Shown in pieces: positions 39,265 through 47,599 of a stretch of 64,000 bases of DNA. Location of the stretch: assembly GCA_947503935.1 (NCBI GenBank), contig CANNFR010000012.1:62001-126000 (forward strand), in the 5' to 3' direction. Within the stretch, counting starts at the first letter, position 1, and each line of letters begins with the position of its first letter. The stretch is from an uncultured Paracoccaceae bacterium (GTDB taxonomy: Bacteria > Pseudomonadota > Alphaproteobacteria > Rhodobacterales > Rhodobacteraceae). The position numbers and the translations under genes are program-made. Under the pieces are notes generated by a model. It ran no database searches. It worked only from the letters and a program-made list of their open reading frames with translations, and had not been told where the DNA came from.

Positions 39265-39277
39265 AAAGGAGAAACCA

Positions 39278-39472
39278 ATGTTCACTAAATTTGCAAACTT
39301 CGAAGCAAAGATGACTAAGAACGCAGCCGGCGGTGTCGGCGGTGGTGGTGGCGGTGGCCCGGACTACGGCGCCATGATGGCTGATCTGATCAACATGGCC
39401 GCCCAGAAACAGTTTGAAGCTGCGGAGCATAAAGAGCCTGCCAAGGCCAACAGAACCATCACCCAAGGCTGA
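39278..39472 (+). CDS. 64-residue Gly-rich protein, candidate T3SS needle/pilin subunit
   Basis: A strong AAAAGGAG site precedes the ATG. The product has a lysine-containing N-terminus, a run of seven glycines, then an amphipathic helix (about 29-50, DYGAMMADLINMAAQKQFEA) and a polar tail. It does not match SctF by eye. However, it lies just before sctV, has a strong start signal and is followed by a hairpin that could limit read-through; these traits are shared by highly expressed needle or pilin genes. The assignment is an inference from context. Confidence 0.6.
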   Translation: MFTKFANFEAKMTKNAAGGVGGGGGGGPDYGAMMADLINMAAQKQFEAAEHKEPAKANRTITQG

Positions 39473-39480
39473 TCCAAGTC

Positions 39481-39511
39481 AGGGCGAAGCATCCTCCGTC
39501 CGCTTCGCCCT
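39481..39511 (+). terminator. Attenuator-like hairpin before sctV
   Basis: A perfect ten-base-pair inverted repeat (39481-39490 with 39502-39511) with an 11-base loop lies eight bases after the 64-residue gene. It is followed by a pyrimidine-rich stretch but no clean T-run, so partial termination is more likely than a full stop. Confidence 0.55.
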
Positions 39512-39542
39512 GCCAATTCCCTTTCACGCGAAGGATTTTCCC

Positions 39543-41660
39543 ATGCGGAAGGACATCGCCCTCATCGCCGTCATCGTCACCTCGCTGGCGCTTATGGTGA
39601 TACCGCTCAGTTCCACGATCATCGATATTCTGCTGGCGGTGAACATCTCGCTCGGTGTGCTTCTCTTGATGGTAGCGGTCTATCTCAAGAATCCTTCCGA
39701 CTTTTCAACATTCCCCTCCGTTATTCTGATCGGCACTGCCTTTCGTCTGGCGCTTTCCATCGGGACAACCCGACTGATCCTGTCAGAGGCCGAGGCAGGC
39801 GACATCATCGAGACATTCGGCGAATTCGTCGTCAGCGGTTCGATCGCGATCGGTCTGGTGATCTTCCTGATCATCACCGTGGTGCAGTTCATCGTGGTCA
39901 CCAAGGGGGCCGAGCGGGTGGCCGAAGTCGGTGCGCGGTTTGCCCTTGATGCCCTGCCCGGAAAACAGATGGCCATCGACGCAGAAGCCCGGGCCGGTAA
40001 TCTGACCGCCGAAGAGGCCGCGACCAAACGCAGACGGCTTGATCGCGACAGCCGATTTTTCGGTGCCATGGACGGCGCAATGAAGTTTGTGAAAGGCGAT
40101 GCGATCGCCGGGCTGATCATCATCATGATCAATCTTATCGGCGGGGTCGCGGTCGGTATGTCGACCCACGGGTTTGGCTTCGGCGAGGCTGTCGGCGTCT
40201 TTTCACTGCTGACCGTCGGCGATGGCCTTGTGGCGCAGATACCTGCATTGCTGATGTCGCTTTGCGCGGGGATCATCGTAACGCGTGCCGACGGCCAGGA
40301 GAGTAAGGACCTCGGCAGCGATATCTCGGCCGAGTTGGTGTCAGATCCACGCGTGCCCGCTATCGGCGCCCCTATCATCCTTGCAATCGGTTTTATTCCC
40401 GGATTCCCGACGCTCGTCTTTGCTTTCCTCGCAGTTGGACTGTTCATTATCTCCTCAGCCATTCGCAGATCGATACGTAAGGCAGAAGAGGCAGTCGCCG
40501 CGCAAAAGGACGTCGAAGAGGCGGCTGCGGCCGAGGCTGAACGCGCGGGCACTGAACTGCCGGTCGGTGACAGGGTACGGCTGAAGATCGGCCGTGGCCT
40601 GGCTGGCGATCTGGACATCGACGCTGTAGAGGCCATGCTGGCCGGACATCTCGGTGCGCTTTATGCCGCCAGAGGCATCCGGTTTCCACGACCCGTCGTG
40701 GAATGGGCTGACCTTTCGGACCCTCTCGGCCTGACCGTCGAGATTGACGAGGTTCCGATCGCAAGTATCGCTTTTCCGCGTGGACACATCGCCATCGTAG
40801 GGTGCAGTGCAATCGATCTGCTGGCGGATGCGGAGAGCTCCAACTGCGTTCATTGGCCCCTTGTCGACACGGTCTGGATGTCTGATGCGCGCCGTACCGA
40901 GGTCAATCGGCATGGCTTGGAAGAAACACCTGCGGAAACGGTTGTCGCAAACTGGGGTTTCCGCCTTTATGAGCAAAACTTGGGCGGCCTTTTTTCCCAT
41001 GCGGTCTTGAATGATCTGCTGGCAGACATCCGGGGTGCCGAACCCGAACTGATGGCCACCATTGAGGAAGAGTTGAACCAGGGATCACTCTACAAGGTTT
41101 TTCGCTATCTCATCGAAGATGGTGTCCCTCTGCGCCCTCTTTCACTTGTCGCCTCCTCAATCCGCTACTGGCTCTCGACGCTGAATGAGGTAACACCGGT
41201 CGCCCTGGCCGAGGGGTTGCGTGCGTCGATGAAGCGGCAATTGTGCCATCGGATCGCGGGCAATGACGGTGTGCTCGGCGTGGCACTGCTGGGTCCCGAC
41301 CTCGAGGTGCAGTGCCGCAAGCGTTTGGCAGAGGCGCAAAGAAACGGGATCGGCGTGGATCATGAAAGCCTGATCCTCGATACGGCCAGCAGTGAGCGTT
41401 TGTTGGTGGCTGTCCGCGGCTTGAGCGACCGCAAGGCAACGGGTGGCCGACAGGTGGCGCTGGTTGCCGCCGCGGATCTTCGGCGCAGGGTTCGAAATTA
41501 TCTTGCGGGCAATAATATCCACATCGCGGTGCTCGCTCCGCACGAGTTGGCTGCCGAGATCCCGTGCTTTCCCGTCGAGCTGGTGGAGAACAAGACCCCC
41601 GTCGCCCGCATGGTACGCTCGCAAAACGCGCCGCATGTTGCCGACGCCACGGCTGCCTGA
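39543..41660 (+). CDS. sctV: T3SS export-gate protein SctV
   Basis: 705 residues from the ATG at 39543, the standard length for SctV/FlhA (FHIPEP family). The N-terminal 320 residues hold about eight membrane helices and the FHIPEP-type loop (RFALDALPGKQMAIDAEARA). A charged linker and a large cytosolic domain follow; this domain forms a nonameric ring that receives substrate-chaperone complexes. Gly/Ala-rich membrane segments and the DGLVAQIPALLMS stretch are typical. It is a separate unit from sctJ, with a hairpin on either side. Confidence 0.95.
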   Translation: MRKDIALIAVIVTSLALMVIPLSSTIIDILLAVNISLGVLLLMVAVYLKNPSDFSTFPSVILIGTAFRLALSIGTTRLILSEAEAGDIIETFGEFVVSGSIAIGLVIFLIITVVQFIVVTKGAERVAEVGARFALDALPGKQMAIDAEARAGNLTAEEAATKRRRLDRDSRFFGAMDGAMKFVKGDAIAGLIIIMINLIGGVAVGMSTHGFGFGEAVGVFSLLTVGDGLVAQIPALLMSLCAGIIVTRADGQESKDLGSDISAELVSDPRVPAIGAPIILAIGFIPGFPTLVFAFLAVGLFIISSAIRRSIRKAEEAVAAQKDVEEAAAAEAERAGTELPVGDRVRLKIGRGLAGDLDIDAVEAMLAGHLGALYAARGIRFPRPVVEWADLSDPLGLTVEIDEVPIASIAFPRGHIAIVGCSAIDLLADAESSNCVHWPLVDTVWMSDARRTEVNRHGLEETPAETVVANWGFRLYEQNLGGLFSHAVLNDLLADIRGAEPELMATIEEELNQGSLYKVFRYLIEDGVPLRPLSLVASSIRYWLSTLNEVTPVALAEGLRASMKRQLCHRIAGNDGVLGVALLGPDLEVQCRKRLAEAQRNGIGVDHESLILDTASSERLLVAVRGLSDRKATGGRQVALVAAADLRRRVRNYLAGNNIHIAVLAPHELAAEIPCFPVELVENKTPVARMVRSQNAPHVADATAA

Positions 41661-41687
41661 ACCCCCACACATCCTGGCTGGACGAAA

Positions 41688-41717
41688 TTGCGGGCGCCTG
41701 GGGCAGGGCGCCCGCAA
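41688..41717 (+). terminator. Hairpin between sctV and sctJ
   Basis: A perfect 11-base-pair stem (41688-41698 with 41707-41717) with an eight-base loop lies 27 bases after sctV. It has no T-run, but together with the promoter-like element that follows it suggests that sctJ starts a new transcript. Confidence 0.5.
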
Positions 41718-41730
41718 AGACATGCGTGCC

Positions 41731-41769
41731 CTACGTAGATGTCTAGGGGATACGAGCCCGGGCGCGTAG
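41731..41769 (+). promoter_or_regulatory. CTACGTA...GCGTAG element upstream of sctJ
   Basis: CTACGTA (41731-41737, within the palindrome CTACGTAG) and GCGTAG (41764-41769) are 26 bases apart. The second box ends 72 bases before the sctJ ATG, almost the same geometry as upstream of the giant gene. Confidence 0.5.
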
Positions 41770-41840
41770 CCGCCCTTACAGAATAATCTGCCCCCTGGGG
41801 CGCAAGATGACGTCACACAGAATCTTGCAAGGGCTTCCCA

Positions 41841-42608
41841 ATGAACCTCATCGTCACAAAAGCCAGAAACTACGCTCTGATCGGTCTTTGTTGCCTCGCG
41901 CTCTCGGGTTGCAAGGAGGTTCTGTTCTCTCAGCTGGACGAGACCGAGGCCAACGAAATGGTTGCGGTTCTCTCCGCTTCGGGCGTGCATGCCACGCGGG
42001 AGCGGGACAAGGACGATGCCTATGCACTCCTCGTCGAAGAAAGCGACATTCCGCTGGCCACAACCTTGCTGCGGAGTGCTGGCTACCCCCGGCCGCAATT
42101 CGATACGCTGGGAAAGGTGTTCAGCGATGAAGGCATTGCCGGAACACCGTTTGAAGAGCATGTCCGCTACATTTATGCCATGAACGAAGAGCTGTCGCGC
42201 ACCATCAGCTCGATCAGCGGTATCAGCTCGGCTCGTGTCTTCATCACCGCGCCGCCAAAGGGCCGCTACGAGGACACAGCACCACCCGCCAGCGCGTCCG
42301 TCACGATCAACTACGAAGACGGCTTCAATGCACCCGGCGAAGTATCGAAGATAAAGACCATCATCGCACATTCGGTGCCGAACCTCGATTACGACGACGT
42401 CGCGGTCGCCCTCTTCCGGGAAACCGGACCGACGGTTCAGACAAAGCTGCCTCAACCCGCCCCCCGTGTTTTCCAGGCCAGCACCCTTCCGATCGGGTCA
42501 CCGTCGCATGGCAGGGCGTCAGGCGGATGGGCGCTGGCCCTCATCGGCAGCATCTGCATGGGCCTGAGCGGCTTTCTGTTTCTGCGCAAACAAGGGGGTG
42601 GCAGATGA
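41841..42608 (+). CDS. sctJ: T3SS inner-ring lipoprotein SctJ
   Basis: 255 residues, the usual size for SctJ (YscJ/PrgK/RhcJ). It has a lipoprotein signal with lipobox LALSGC (lipidated Cys24), the two ring-building domains with FSQLDETEANEMVAVL and the linker FEEHVRYIYAMNEELSRTI, a P-x-R-like segment in the second domain, and a C-terminal transmembrane helix (about 227-248) followed by basic residues. It forms the inner ring of the needle-complex base. Its stop overlaps the sctK start (ATGA). Confidence 0.93.
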   Translation: MNLIVTKARNYALIGLCCLALSGCKEVLFSQLDETEANEMVAVLSASGVHATRERDKDDAYALLVEESDIPLATTLLRSAGYPRPQFDTLGKVFSDEGIAGTPFEEHVRYIYAMNEELSRTISSISGISSARVFITAPPKGRYEDTAPPASASVTINYEDGFNAPGEVSKIKTIIAHSVPNLDYDDVAVALFRETGPTVQTKLPQPAPRVFQASTLPIGSPSHGRASGGWALALIGSICMGLSGFLFLRKQGGGR

Positions 42609-43192
42609 CGCTTTTCGTCACAACCCATGGCGATGTCGGCTTCCCGGTTCACGATAGCTGGACTGAGAGATGTCTGACCGACGTCACCGATAGCACTCTG
42701 CGCGATACGCTGCTGCAATCAGCACGGATCGCCGACCGGATCGTATCGGCCCTTCTGCTCGACGCTTTCGGCTGGAGCCCCAAGGTGCCTGCCACCTCGG
42801 CACTTGCCCAGGCCGAGGCGACATTGGTCGAGCGGATGGGCCCTGATTTCAACAAGCGCGTCGGTCTGATGTGGCGGGCGCCGATCCTGGCGGAAAAACT
42901 GCTCCGTAGCTGCCCGCCGCAATTGCTGGAGGACTTTAGCCGGGCCGATCTGCACCTGGTGCTGTGTTACCGGGACCATTGTGCGCCGCATGTCGCCGGC
43001 TCGTCTTCTGACGATATCGGTTATGAGGCGGACGGCGAAGCCTGCATTCTGTCCTGGCTGCTGGGACGCAATAGCGATTTTGCAGATCGGCTGTGCCTGA
43101 CATTCCCCTCCGCCATGCCCGACAATCGGTCAGTACGTGCGGCCCTGGTCGATCGTCTTCTCGCCGATCCAAGCTTTCTCGGGGGTCTTTGA
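42605..43192 (+). CDS. sctK: T3SS sorting-platform protein SctK (NolU-like)
   Basis: 195 residues, starting in an ATGA overlap with sctJ. The sequence is helical and leucine-rich, without membrane segments. It is weakly conserved, as SctK proteins are; the call rests mainly on size and on its place between sctJ and sctL, the position of nolU in rhizobial systems and of yscK in Ysc systems. SctK links the SctQ/SctL/SctN cytosolic platform to SctD. Confidence 0.72.
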   Translation: MTLFVTTHGDVGFPVHDSWTERCLTDVTDSTLRDTLLQSARIADRIVSALLLDAFGWSPKVPATSALAQAEATLVERMGPDFNKRVGLMWRAPILAEKLLRSCPPQLLEDFSRADLHLVLCYRDHCAPHVAGSSSDDIGYEADGEACILSWLLGRNSDFADRLCLTFPSAMPDNRSVRAALVDRLLADPSFLGGL

Positions 43193-43193
43193 T

Positions 43194-43832
43194 ATGGCCT
43201 TCGATACCCATCGCGTCACCGTCTCGCGCCTTTCCAGAAGCGATTTTGAAACTGCACTCGGCATCGTTGCGACGGCCCATGCGGAAGCGCAAGAGGCCAA
43301 GCGCAAGGCCGAGGATGAAGTCGCCATCCAGTTGGATGAGTTGAAGGCAAAAGAACGCGCGTTCGACAAGCACAAGGCGCTGGTTCTCAAATCAATTTCA
43401 GGCGCCCGCGCGCGCGCCACATCAGCGAAGCGGAACGCGGCAGAGGCCGACAACCTGCTGAGAGAGAGCGCGGCTGCACGGCAGCGCTACGACGATATCA
43501 CGCCTTGGCTGGTCGATTTTGTCGACGCATGTCTGCGCAAGATCATAGGGCAGATCGACCACTCCGACCTGATTGCAGCTGTGGTGACCGAGGCGATTGC
43601 CGATGTCAAATCCACCGAAGGGCTCGTGCTGCGCGTGGCCACATCGGATCGCGCTGCTCTTGAGTCTCTCATCCGCAGACATCCCGAACGGTTCGCCGCC
43701 ATCGAAACTGTCGTTTCCGACAGCGCGCTGCGCAAGGGGGGCCTTGTTCTGCAAGGACAAGGCAGCAGCGCCGAAATCGGTATCGAGGCGCAGCTATCGG
43801 TTCTGGCCGCGCAGATTGGAGCCGCGACATGA
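43194..43832 (+). CDS. sctL: T3SS ATPase stator SctL
   Basis: 212 residues from the ATG one base after the sctK stop codon. The N-terminal half is a long charged coiled coil (about 25-95, Ala/Lys/Glu/Arg-rich). The C-terminal half (about 100-210) is the globular domain that binds the N-termini of SctN, as in FliH and V-type ATPase E subunits. It anchors and restrains the ATPase. Overlaps sctN by ATGA. Confidence 0.9.
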   Translation: MAFDTHRVTVSRLSRSDFETALGIVATAHAEAQEAKRKAEDEVAIQLDELKAKERAFDKHKALVLKSISGARARATSAKRNAAEADNLLRESAAARQRYDDITPWLVDFVDACLRKIIGQIDHSDLIAAVVTEAIADVKSTEGLVLRVATSDRAALESLIRRHPERFAAIETVVSDSALRKGGLVLQGQGSSAEIGIEAQLSVLAAQIGAAT

Positions 43833-45148
43833 CCGCCGGGATTACAAATCTTGAGGCGCTTCGCAATCGCCTGGACAATGTCTGTCTGCGTCCGCGGCAC
43901 GGTGTGCTGACGGAGGTGCAGGACGCCGTGGTCAGGGCGCAATTCGCGGGTGTTTCACACGGCACCATCTGCCAGGTCGTTCGGCCATCCGCGCCCCCCT
44001 TGCAGGCAGAGGTTATCGGCATTTCCGGCGACGACATTTTGCTGAGCCCCTTTGGCCCGACCAAGGGTCTGCAGGCGGGCTACCGCGTTCACGCATCAGA
44101 GGCTGTGCTGACGATCCCCGTCGGTGATGCGCTTCTGGGGCGCATTGTCGACGTTTTCGGGCTGCCCATGGATGGAGGGGAACAGATACCGCCAGAGACG
44201 CTGCGCTATCCCGTCAGGGCCGATGCCCCTGCTGCAATGGAACGGCCGCTGATCGATACGCCATTGCCGACGGGCTTGCGCGCCATCGACGGGCCGCTAA
44301 CGCTGGGCAAAGGGCAGCGTGTTGGTCTTTTCGGATCTCCGGGCACGGGCAAGTCGACCCTGCTGGCCGCAATCGCGCGGCATAGCGATGCCGACGTGAT
44401 TGTCATCGGTCTGGTGGGCGAACGCGGCCGGGAAGTCCGCGAGTTTATCGAGCGGGATTTATCTGCAGAGGCGCGCGACCGCATCACGATCGTTGTCGCG
44501 ACATCCGACCGGCCGGCGATTGAGCGGGCAATCTGCGCACAGAGCGCGACCGCCGTCGCCGAAGGCTTTCGCGATCAGGGCAAGAGTGTCTTGCTACTTG
44601 TCGACAGCCTGACCCGTACCGCGCGCGCTCTGCGCGAGATCGGTCTGGCGGCCGGCGAATTGCCGACGCGCCGGGGGTTTCCCGCCTCGGTCTACCCTGC
44701 GTTGCCCGCGATCATCGAGCGTGCGGGGCGCCACGGCACAGGTGATATCACAGCGCTCTACACAGTTCTGCTGGAAGGGGAGATCAACAGCGACCCCATC
44801 GCGGAGGAAGTCAAAAGCCTGACGGATGGGCATCTGATCCTCAGCCGCGCTCTTGCCGAGGCTGGGCATTACCCGGCGCTTGATGTGGTTGAAAGCCTCA
44901 GCCGCAGCATGAATGCCATTGTGCCTGCGGCCCATCGCAATGCGGCATCGCGGATGCGGAGGCTGATGGCCAAATATCGGGAAATCGAACTTCTGCTGCA
45001 GGTCGGCGAGTATTCCAGCGGCGGTGATGCCGATGCAGACGCCGCCGTGCAAGCCAAGGATCGGATCGATGCGTTCCTGCGTCAGAATAGCGGGGAGCGC
45101 GCGGTCTTCGACAGCGCCGCGGCCGCAATGGCGGAGGCGATCCAATGA
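43829..45148 (+). CDS. sctN: T3SS ATPase SctN
   Basis: 439 residues. It shows the F1-like ATPase fold: a beta-barrel N-terminus, Walker A GSPGTGKST (169-177, Lys175), the VGERGREVREF motif with the catalytic glutamate, Walker B VLLLVDSLTR, and the ARALREIGLAAGELPTRRGF substrate-contact region typical of SctN and FliI. It unfolds substrates and removes chaperones at the base of the apparatus. ATGA overlaps occur at both ends. Confidence 0.96.
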   Translation: MTAGITNLEALRNRLDNVCLRPRHGVLTEVQDAVVRAQFAGVSHGTICQVVRPSAPPLQAEVIGISGDDILLSPFGPTKGLQAGYRVHASEAVLTIPVGDALLGRIVDVFGLPMDGGEQIPPETLRYPVRADAPAAMERPLIDTPLPTGLRAIDGPLTLGKGQRVGLFGSPGTGKSTLLAAIARHSDADVIVIGLVGERGREVREFIERDLSAEARDRITIVVATSDRPAIERAICAQSATAVAEGFRDQGKSVLLLVDSLTRTARALREIGLAAGELPTRRGFPASVYPALPAIIERAGRHGTGDITALYTVLLEGEINSDPIAEEVKSLTDGHLILSRALAEAGHYPALDVVESLSRSMNAIVPAAHRNAASRMRRLMAKYREIELLLQVGEYSSGGDADADAAVQAKDRIDAFLRQNSGERAVFDSAAAAMAEAIQ

Positions 45149-45633
45149 CCCGAATGGATCAACTTTCCGCCCTCAGGCGGTTGCACGAAATGCGCGTCCG
45201 CAGATCGCAGCTTGCGATGCACCAGGCCGCCGATCAGGCACGGACTTGCGAACGTCTGGCTGACGAAGGCGTCACCAGGCACGCAAGGAAACAAAAAGCC
45301 GCCGATCAGTATTTTACCGACCATCTGGCCGATATCAATCTGGACAGCGGCGCAAGTATCGCCTTGGCCAGCCTGTTTTTGGGTCAACGGAATGCCAGGC
45401 AGGAGGCGATGGTCCTTGGTGCCAGGGCCGGCCGCCTGAAGGACCGGCACAAGCAAGCCAAAACCACCAGAGCGGCCAAGACCCAAGCCTATCTCAGCGC
45501 GACCAGGCGCCAGGATCAGCTTTCTGAAACCGTAAAACTGACGATGAGACAGCGCGATATCGCAGCAGATGAGGGTCAAGAAGAAGAGATCCAAGATCTG
45601 TTCGCCGGGAGGGCACGCCATGGGACGTCATGA
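45145..45633 (+). CDS. sctO: T3SS central stalk protein SctO
   Basis: 162 residues, almost wholly charged and helical: two long antiparallel coiled-coil arms rich in Arg, Gln and Ala (about 5-70 and 85-150). This matches SctO (YscO/FliJ), the stalk that turns within the SctN ring and contacts SctV. Such proteins conserve little sequence; length, coiled coil and position between sctN and sctQ support the call. Its end overlaps the start of sctQ by 14 bases. Confidence 0.83.
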   Translation: MTRMDQLSALRRLHEMRVRRSQLAMHQAADQARTCERLADEGVTRHARKQKAADQYFTDHLADINLDSGASIALASLFLGQRNARQEAMVLGARAGRLKDRHKQAKTTRAAKTQAYLSATRRQDQLSETVKLTMRQRDIAADEGQEEEIQDLFAGRARHGTS

Positions 45634-46663
45634 GACGATCGAAACGATGGATCCGATCATTCGGCGCTTCACGCCGAGACTGGTTGCGATTACCGAACAG
45701 GAAGCCGCCCTTGGCGCCAGCTTGCGGCCCCCATACCGCACATTCGACGTCAGCGTCGGGAATACTGCCTTTCAGCTTCGGGGCATACGCCCCAGGCAGG
45801 GCGCCGCGCCAGGGGTTCGCGTCAATGCGACTTTCGGCAACCAACCGGTTGTCTTTGTTGTCCCCGAAGGCCTGATCGATGCCATATTCACAGCAGTCGG
45901 CGTTGCCGATGATTGGCGAAGCTATCGTCCGCAAACCCGGGCAATCGTGCTTGAACACCTTCTGAGCGATGCGATCACCGCTGTCGAAGAGGCGATGCAA
46001 TGCGCGGTTGCGCTTGGCGATGTCGGGGGTGTCGAAGCCTCGCCCGACGCATTCGCGCTGGCCTGCGACGTCAGTGCCGATGGCCTCGGCGCCATGCCGG
46101 CTTGGCTATTGGCGGATGGCGATCTTCTGAAACGCATCGCCGATTGCATTTCAAGCCCGCAAGACACTGCGGATGTACAGGTCTGCCCCGACATCCGGTT
46201 CTCGTGCCAGGTCTTAGGCCCGTCCCTCAGGATCAGCCGGGATGAGCTTGAAGCCTGCCGCGTCGGCGATGGCCTTTTGCTGCAGGCGCCGCAACCCTTC
46301 TTTGGCGCCCGCAGCATCGTCATCGCAGGGCAGTTTCTGGCCCGCGTCAGCCAGAGCGATACCAAGCTGACCCTGCAATCAAATCTTTCGCATCTCTGCA
46401 ACAAGGATAGCCAGATCATGGAAAACTCGGCACCGTTGTCCGCACAGGACAGAAGTAACCTCACCGTCAGCCTGGACGTCACGCTGGCAGAAATGGAAAT
46501 GCCTTTGTCCGAGTTGGAGGTGCTTGCCGCGGGCAGCGTGATCTCCCTCGCCGATAGCTTTCCGTCGGACGTTGGTATCACTGCCAACGGCGTACCGTTC
46601 GGCCGGGCCGAACTGGTGCAGGTCGGCAATCAGATCGCCCTGCGCTTTACCCAGATCGGGTGA
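45620..46663 (+). CDS. sctQ: T3SS sorting-platform C-ring protein SctQ
   Basis: 347 residues from the ATG at 45620, with a GGGAGGG site inside sctO. The C-terminal 75 residues are a SpoA (surface presentation of antigens) domain: VSLDVTLAEMEMPLSELEVL and the following GITANGVPFGRAELVQVG pattern. The N-terminal part is the less conserved SpoA1/chaperone-like region. Many SctQs also make a short C-terminal product from an internal start. A Met at 46418 (MENSAPLSAQD), just before the SpoA domain, is a candidate, but no strong ribosome-binding site is visible there. Confidence 0.9.
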   Translation: MGRHETIETMDPIIRRFTPRLVAITEQEAALGASLRPPYRTFDVSVGNTAFQLRGIRPRQGAAPGVRVNATFGNQPVVFVVPEGLIDAIFTAVGVADDWRSYRPQTRAIVLEHLLSDAITAVEEAMQCAVALGDVGGVEASPDAFALACDVSADGLGAMPAWLLADGDLLKRIADCISSPQDTADVQVCPDIRFSCQVLGPSLRISRDELEACRVGDGLLLQAPQPFFGARSIVIAGQFLARVSQSDTKLTLQSNLSHLCNKDSQIMENSAPLSAQDRSNLTVSLDVTLAEMEMPLSELEVLAAGSVISLADSFPSDVGITANGVPFGRAELVQVGNQIALRFTQIG

Positions 46664-46667
46664 CGTC

Positions 46668-47312
46668 ATGGAAAACCTGACCACACCGCTTGTCCTGAGT
46701 TTTCTGTCCGGCTTCATGGTGCTGGCCGTGCTGACGCTGACATCATTTGTGAAACTGTCGGTGGTCTTCATGATCCTTCGACAGGCACTGGGTTTGCAGC
46801 AAGTGCCGTCAAACCTCGTCGTGATGGCGCTGACGGTCTTCACGGCGGTTTTCATTTCACTACCGGTCTTTTCCGCATCTCTGGCCGCGCTGTCCGAGGC
46901 GAACCTGAGTGCGGCGACGTTGTCGGGGCTGGTGCGCCTTTGGCAGATCGGGATCGAACCGTTTCAGGGATTCATCCTCAGAAACACCGACCCGCAACAC
47001 CTGGATTTCTTCGTCCTGGTTTCAGAAGACCTTTGGCAGGGCTCGGGGATGGTCGGATCGCGTGAGGATTTCATCATCCAGGTTCCGGCCTTCATGATTT
47101 CCGAGCTGACCGAGGCCTTTCGGATCGGCTTTCTGATCTATCTGCCCTTCGTGGCGATCGACATTGCCGTGACCGCAATTCTTATGGCGCTCGGGATGCA
47201 GATGGTTCAGCCGAACATCATCGCAACGCCCTTCAAACTGCTGACATTCGTGTTCGTCGACGGTTGGGGCAGGCTGGTCGAAGGACTGGTCATGAGCTAC
47301 GGGGGCGCGTGA
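46668..47312 (+). CDS. sctR: T3SS export-gate protein SctR
   Basis: 214 residues, the family's normal size. Four hydrophobic segments are visible. Conserved SctR/FliP sequences include LTSFVKLSVVFMILRQALGL near the start, then FMISELTEAFRIGFLIYLPF, and the final MALGMQMVQPNIIATPFKLL. SctR pentamers, with SctS and SctT, form the export pore. It starts four bases after sctQ. Confidence 0.96.
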   Translation: MENLTTPLVLSFLSGFMVLAVLTLTSFVKLSVVFMILRQALGLQQVPSNLVVMALTVFTAVFISLPVFSASLAALSEANLSAATLSGLVRLWQIGIEPFQGFILRNTDPQHLDFFVLVSEDLWQGSGMVGSREDFIIQVPAFMISELTEAFRIGFLIYLPFVAIDIAVTAILMALGMQMVQPNIIATPFKLLTFVFVDGWGRLVEGLVMSYGGA

Positions 47313-47318
47313 GCGATC

Positions 47319-47585
47319 ATGGAGACGTCTTTCTCGACATTATTGGTCTCGTTCATGGTGGATATCGCCCTGCTTGCCGGCGTCCCGCTGGGGATCGCCA
47401 CGCTCAGCGGACTGGTTGTCTCGTTCTTTCAGGCGGTCACGCAGATACAGGATCAGACGCTGTCGCAGACCGTCAAGATATCCGCAGTTGTGATCACCTT
47501 GTTGATCCTCGGCCCAAGTCTTGTCAGCCCCCTGATGACCTCGACGGTTGAGATCTTCGACAACTTTCACCTGCTTGCGCAATAG
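47319..47585 (+). CDS. sctS: T3SS export-gate protein SctS
   Basis: 88 residues with two membrane hairpin helices, as in SctS/FliQ. Conserved features are the glycine-proline turn AGVPLGIATLSGLVVSFFQA and TQIQDQTLSQTVK, whose glutamine-rich loop lines the closed export gate. It starts six bases after sctR. Confidence 0.95.
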   Translation: METSFSTLLVSFMVDIALLAGVPLGIATLSGLVVSFFQAVTQIQDQTLSQTVKISAVVITLLILGPSLVSPLMTSTVEIFDNFHLLAQ

Positions 47586-47599
47586 GCGGGGGGCGGGAC

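Noticed and set aside
41157-42455. A 432-codon minus-strand frame across sctV and sctJ
   Set aside because: It is antisense to two well-supported T3SS genes and encodes no known fold.
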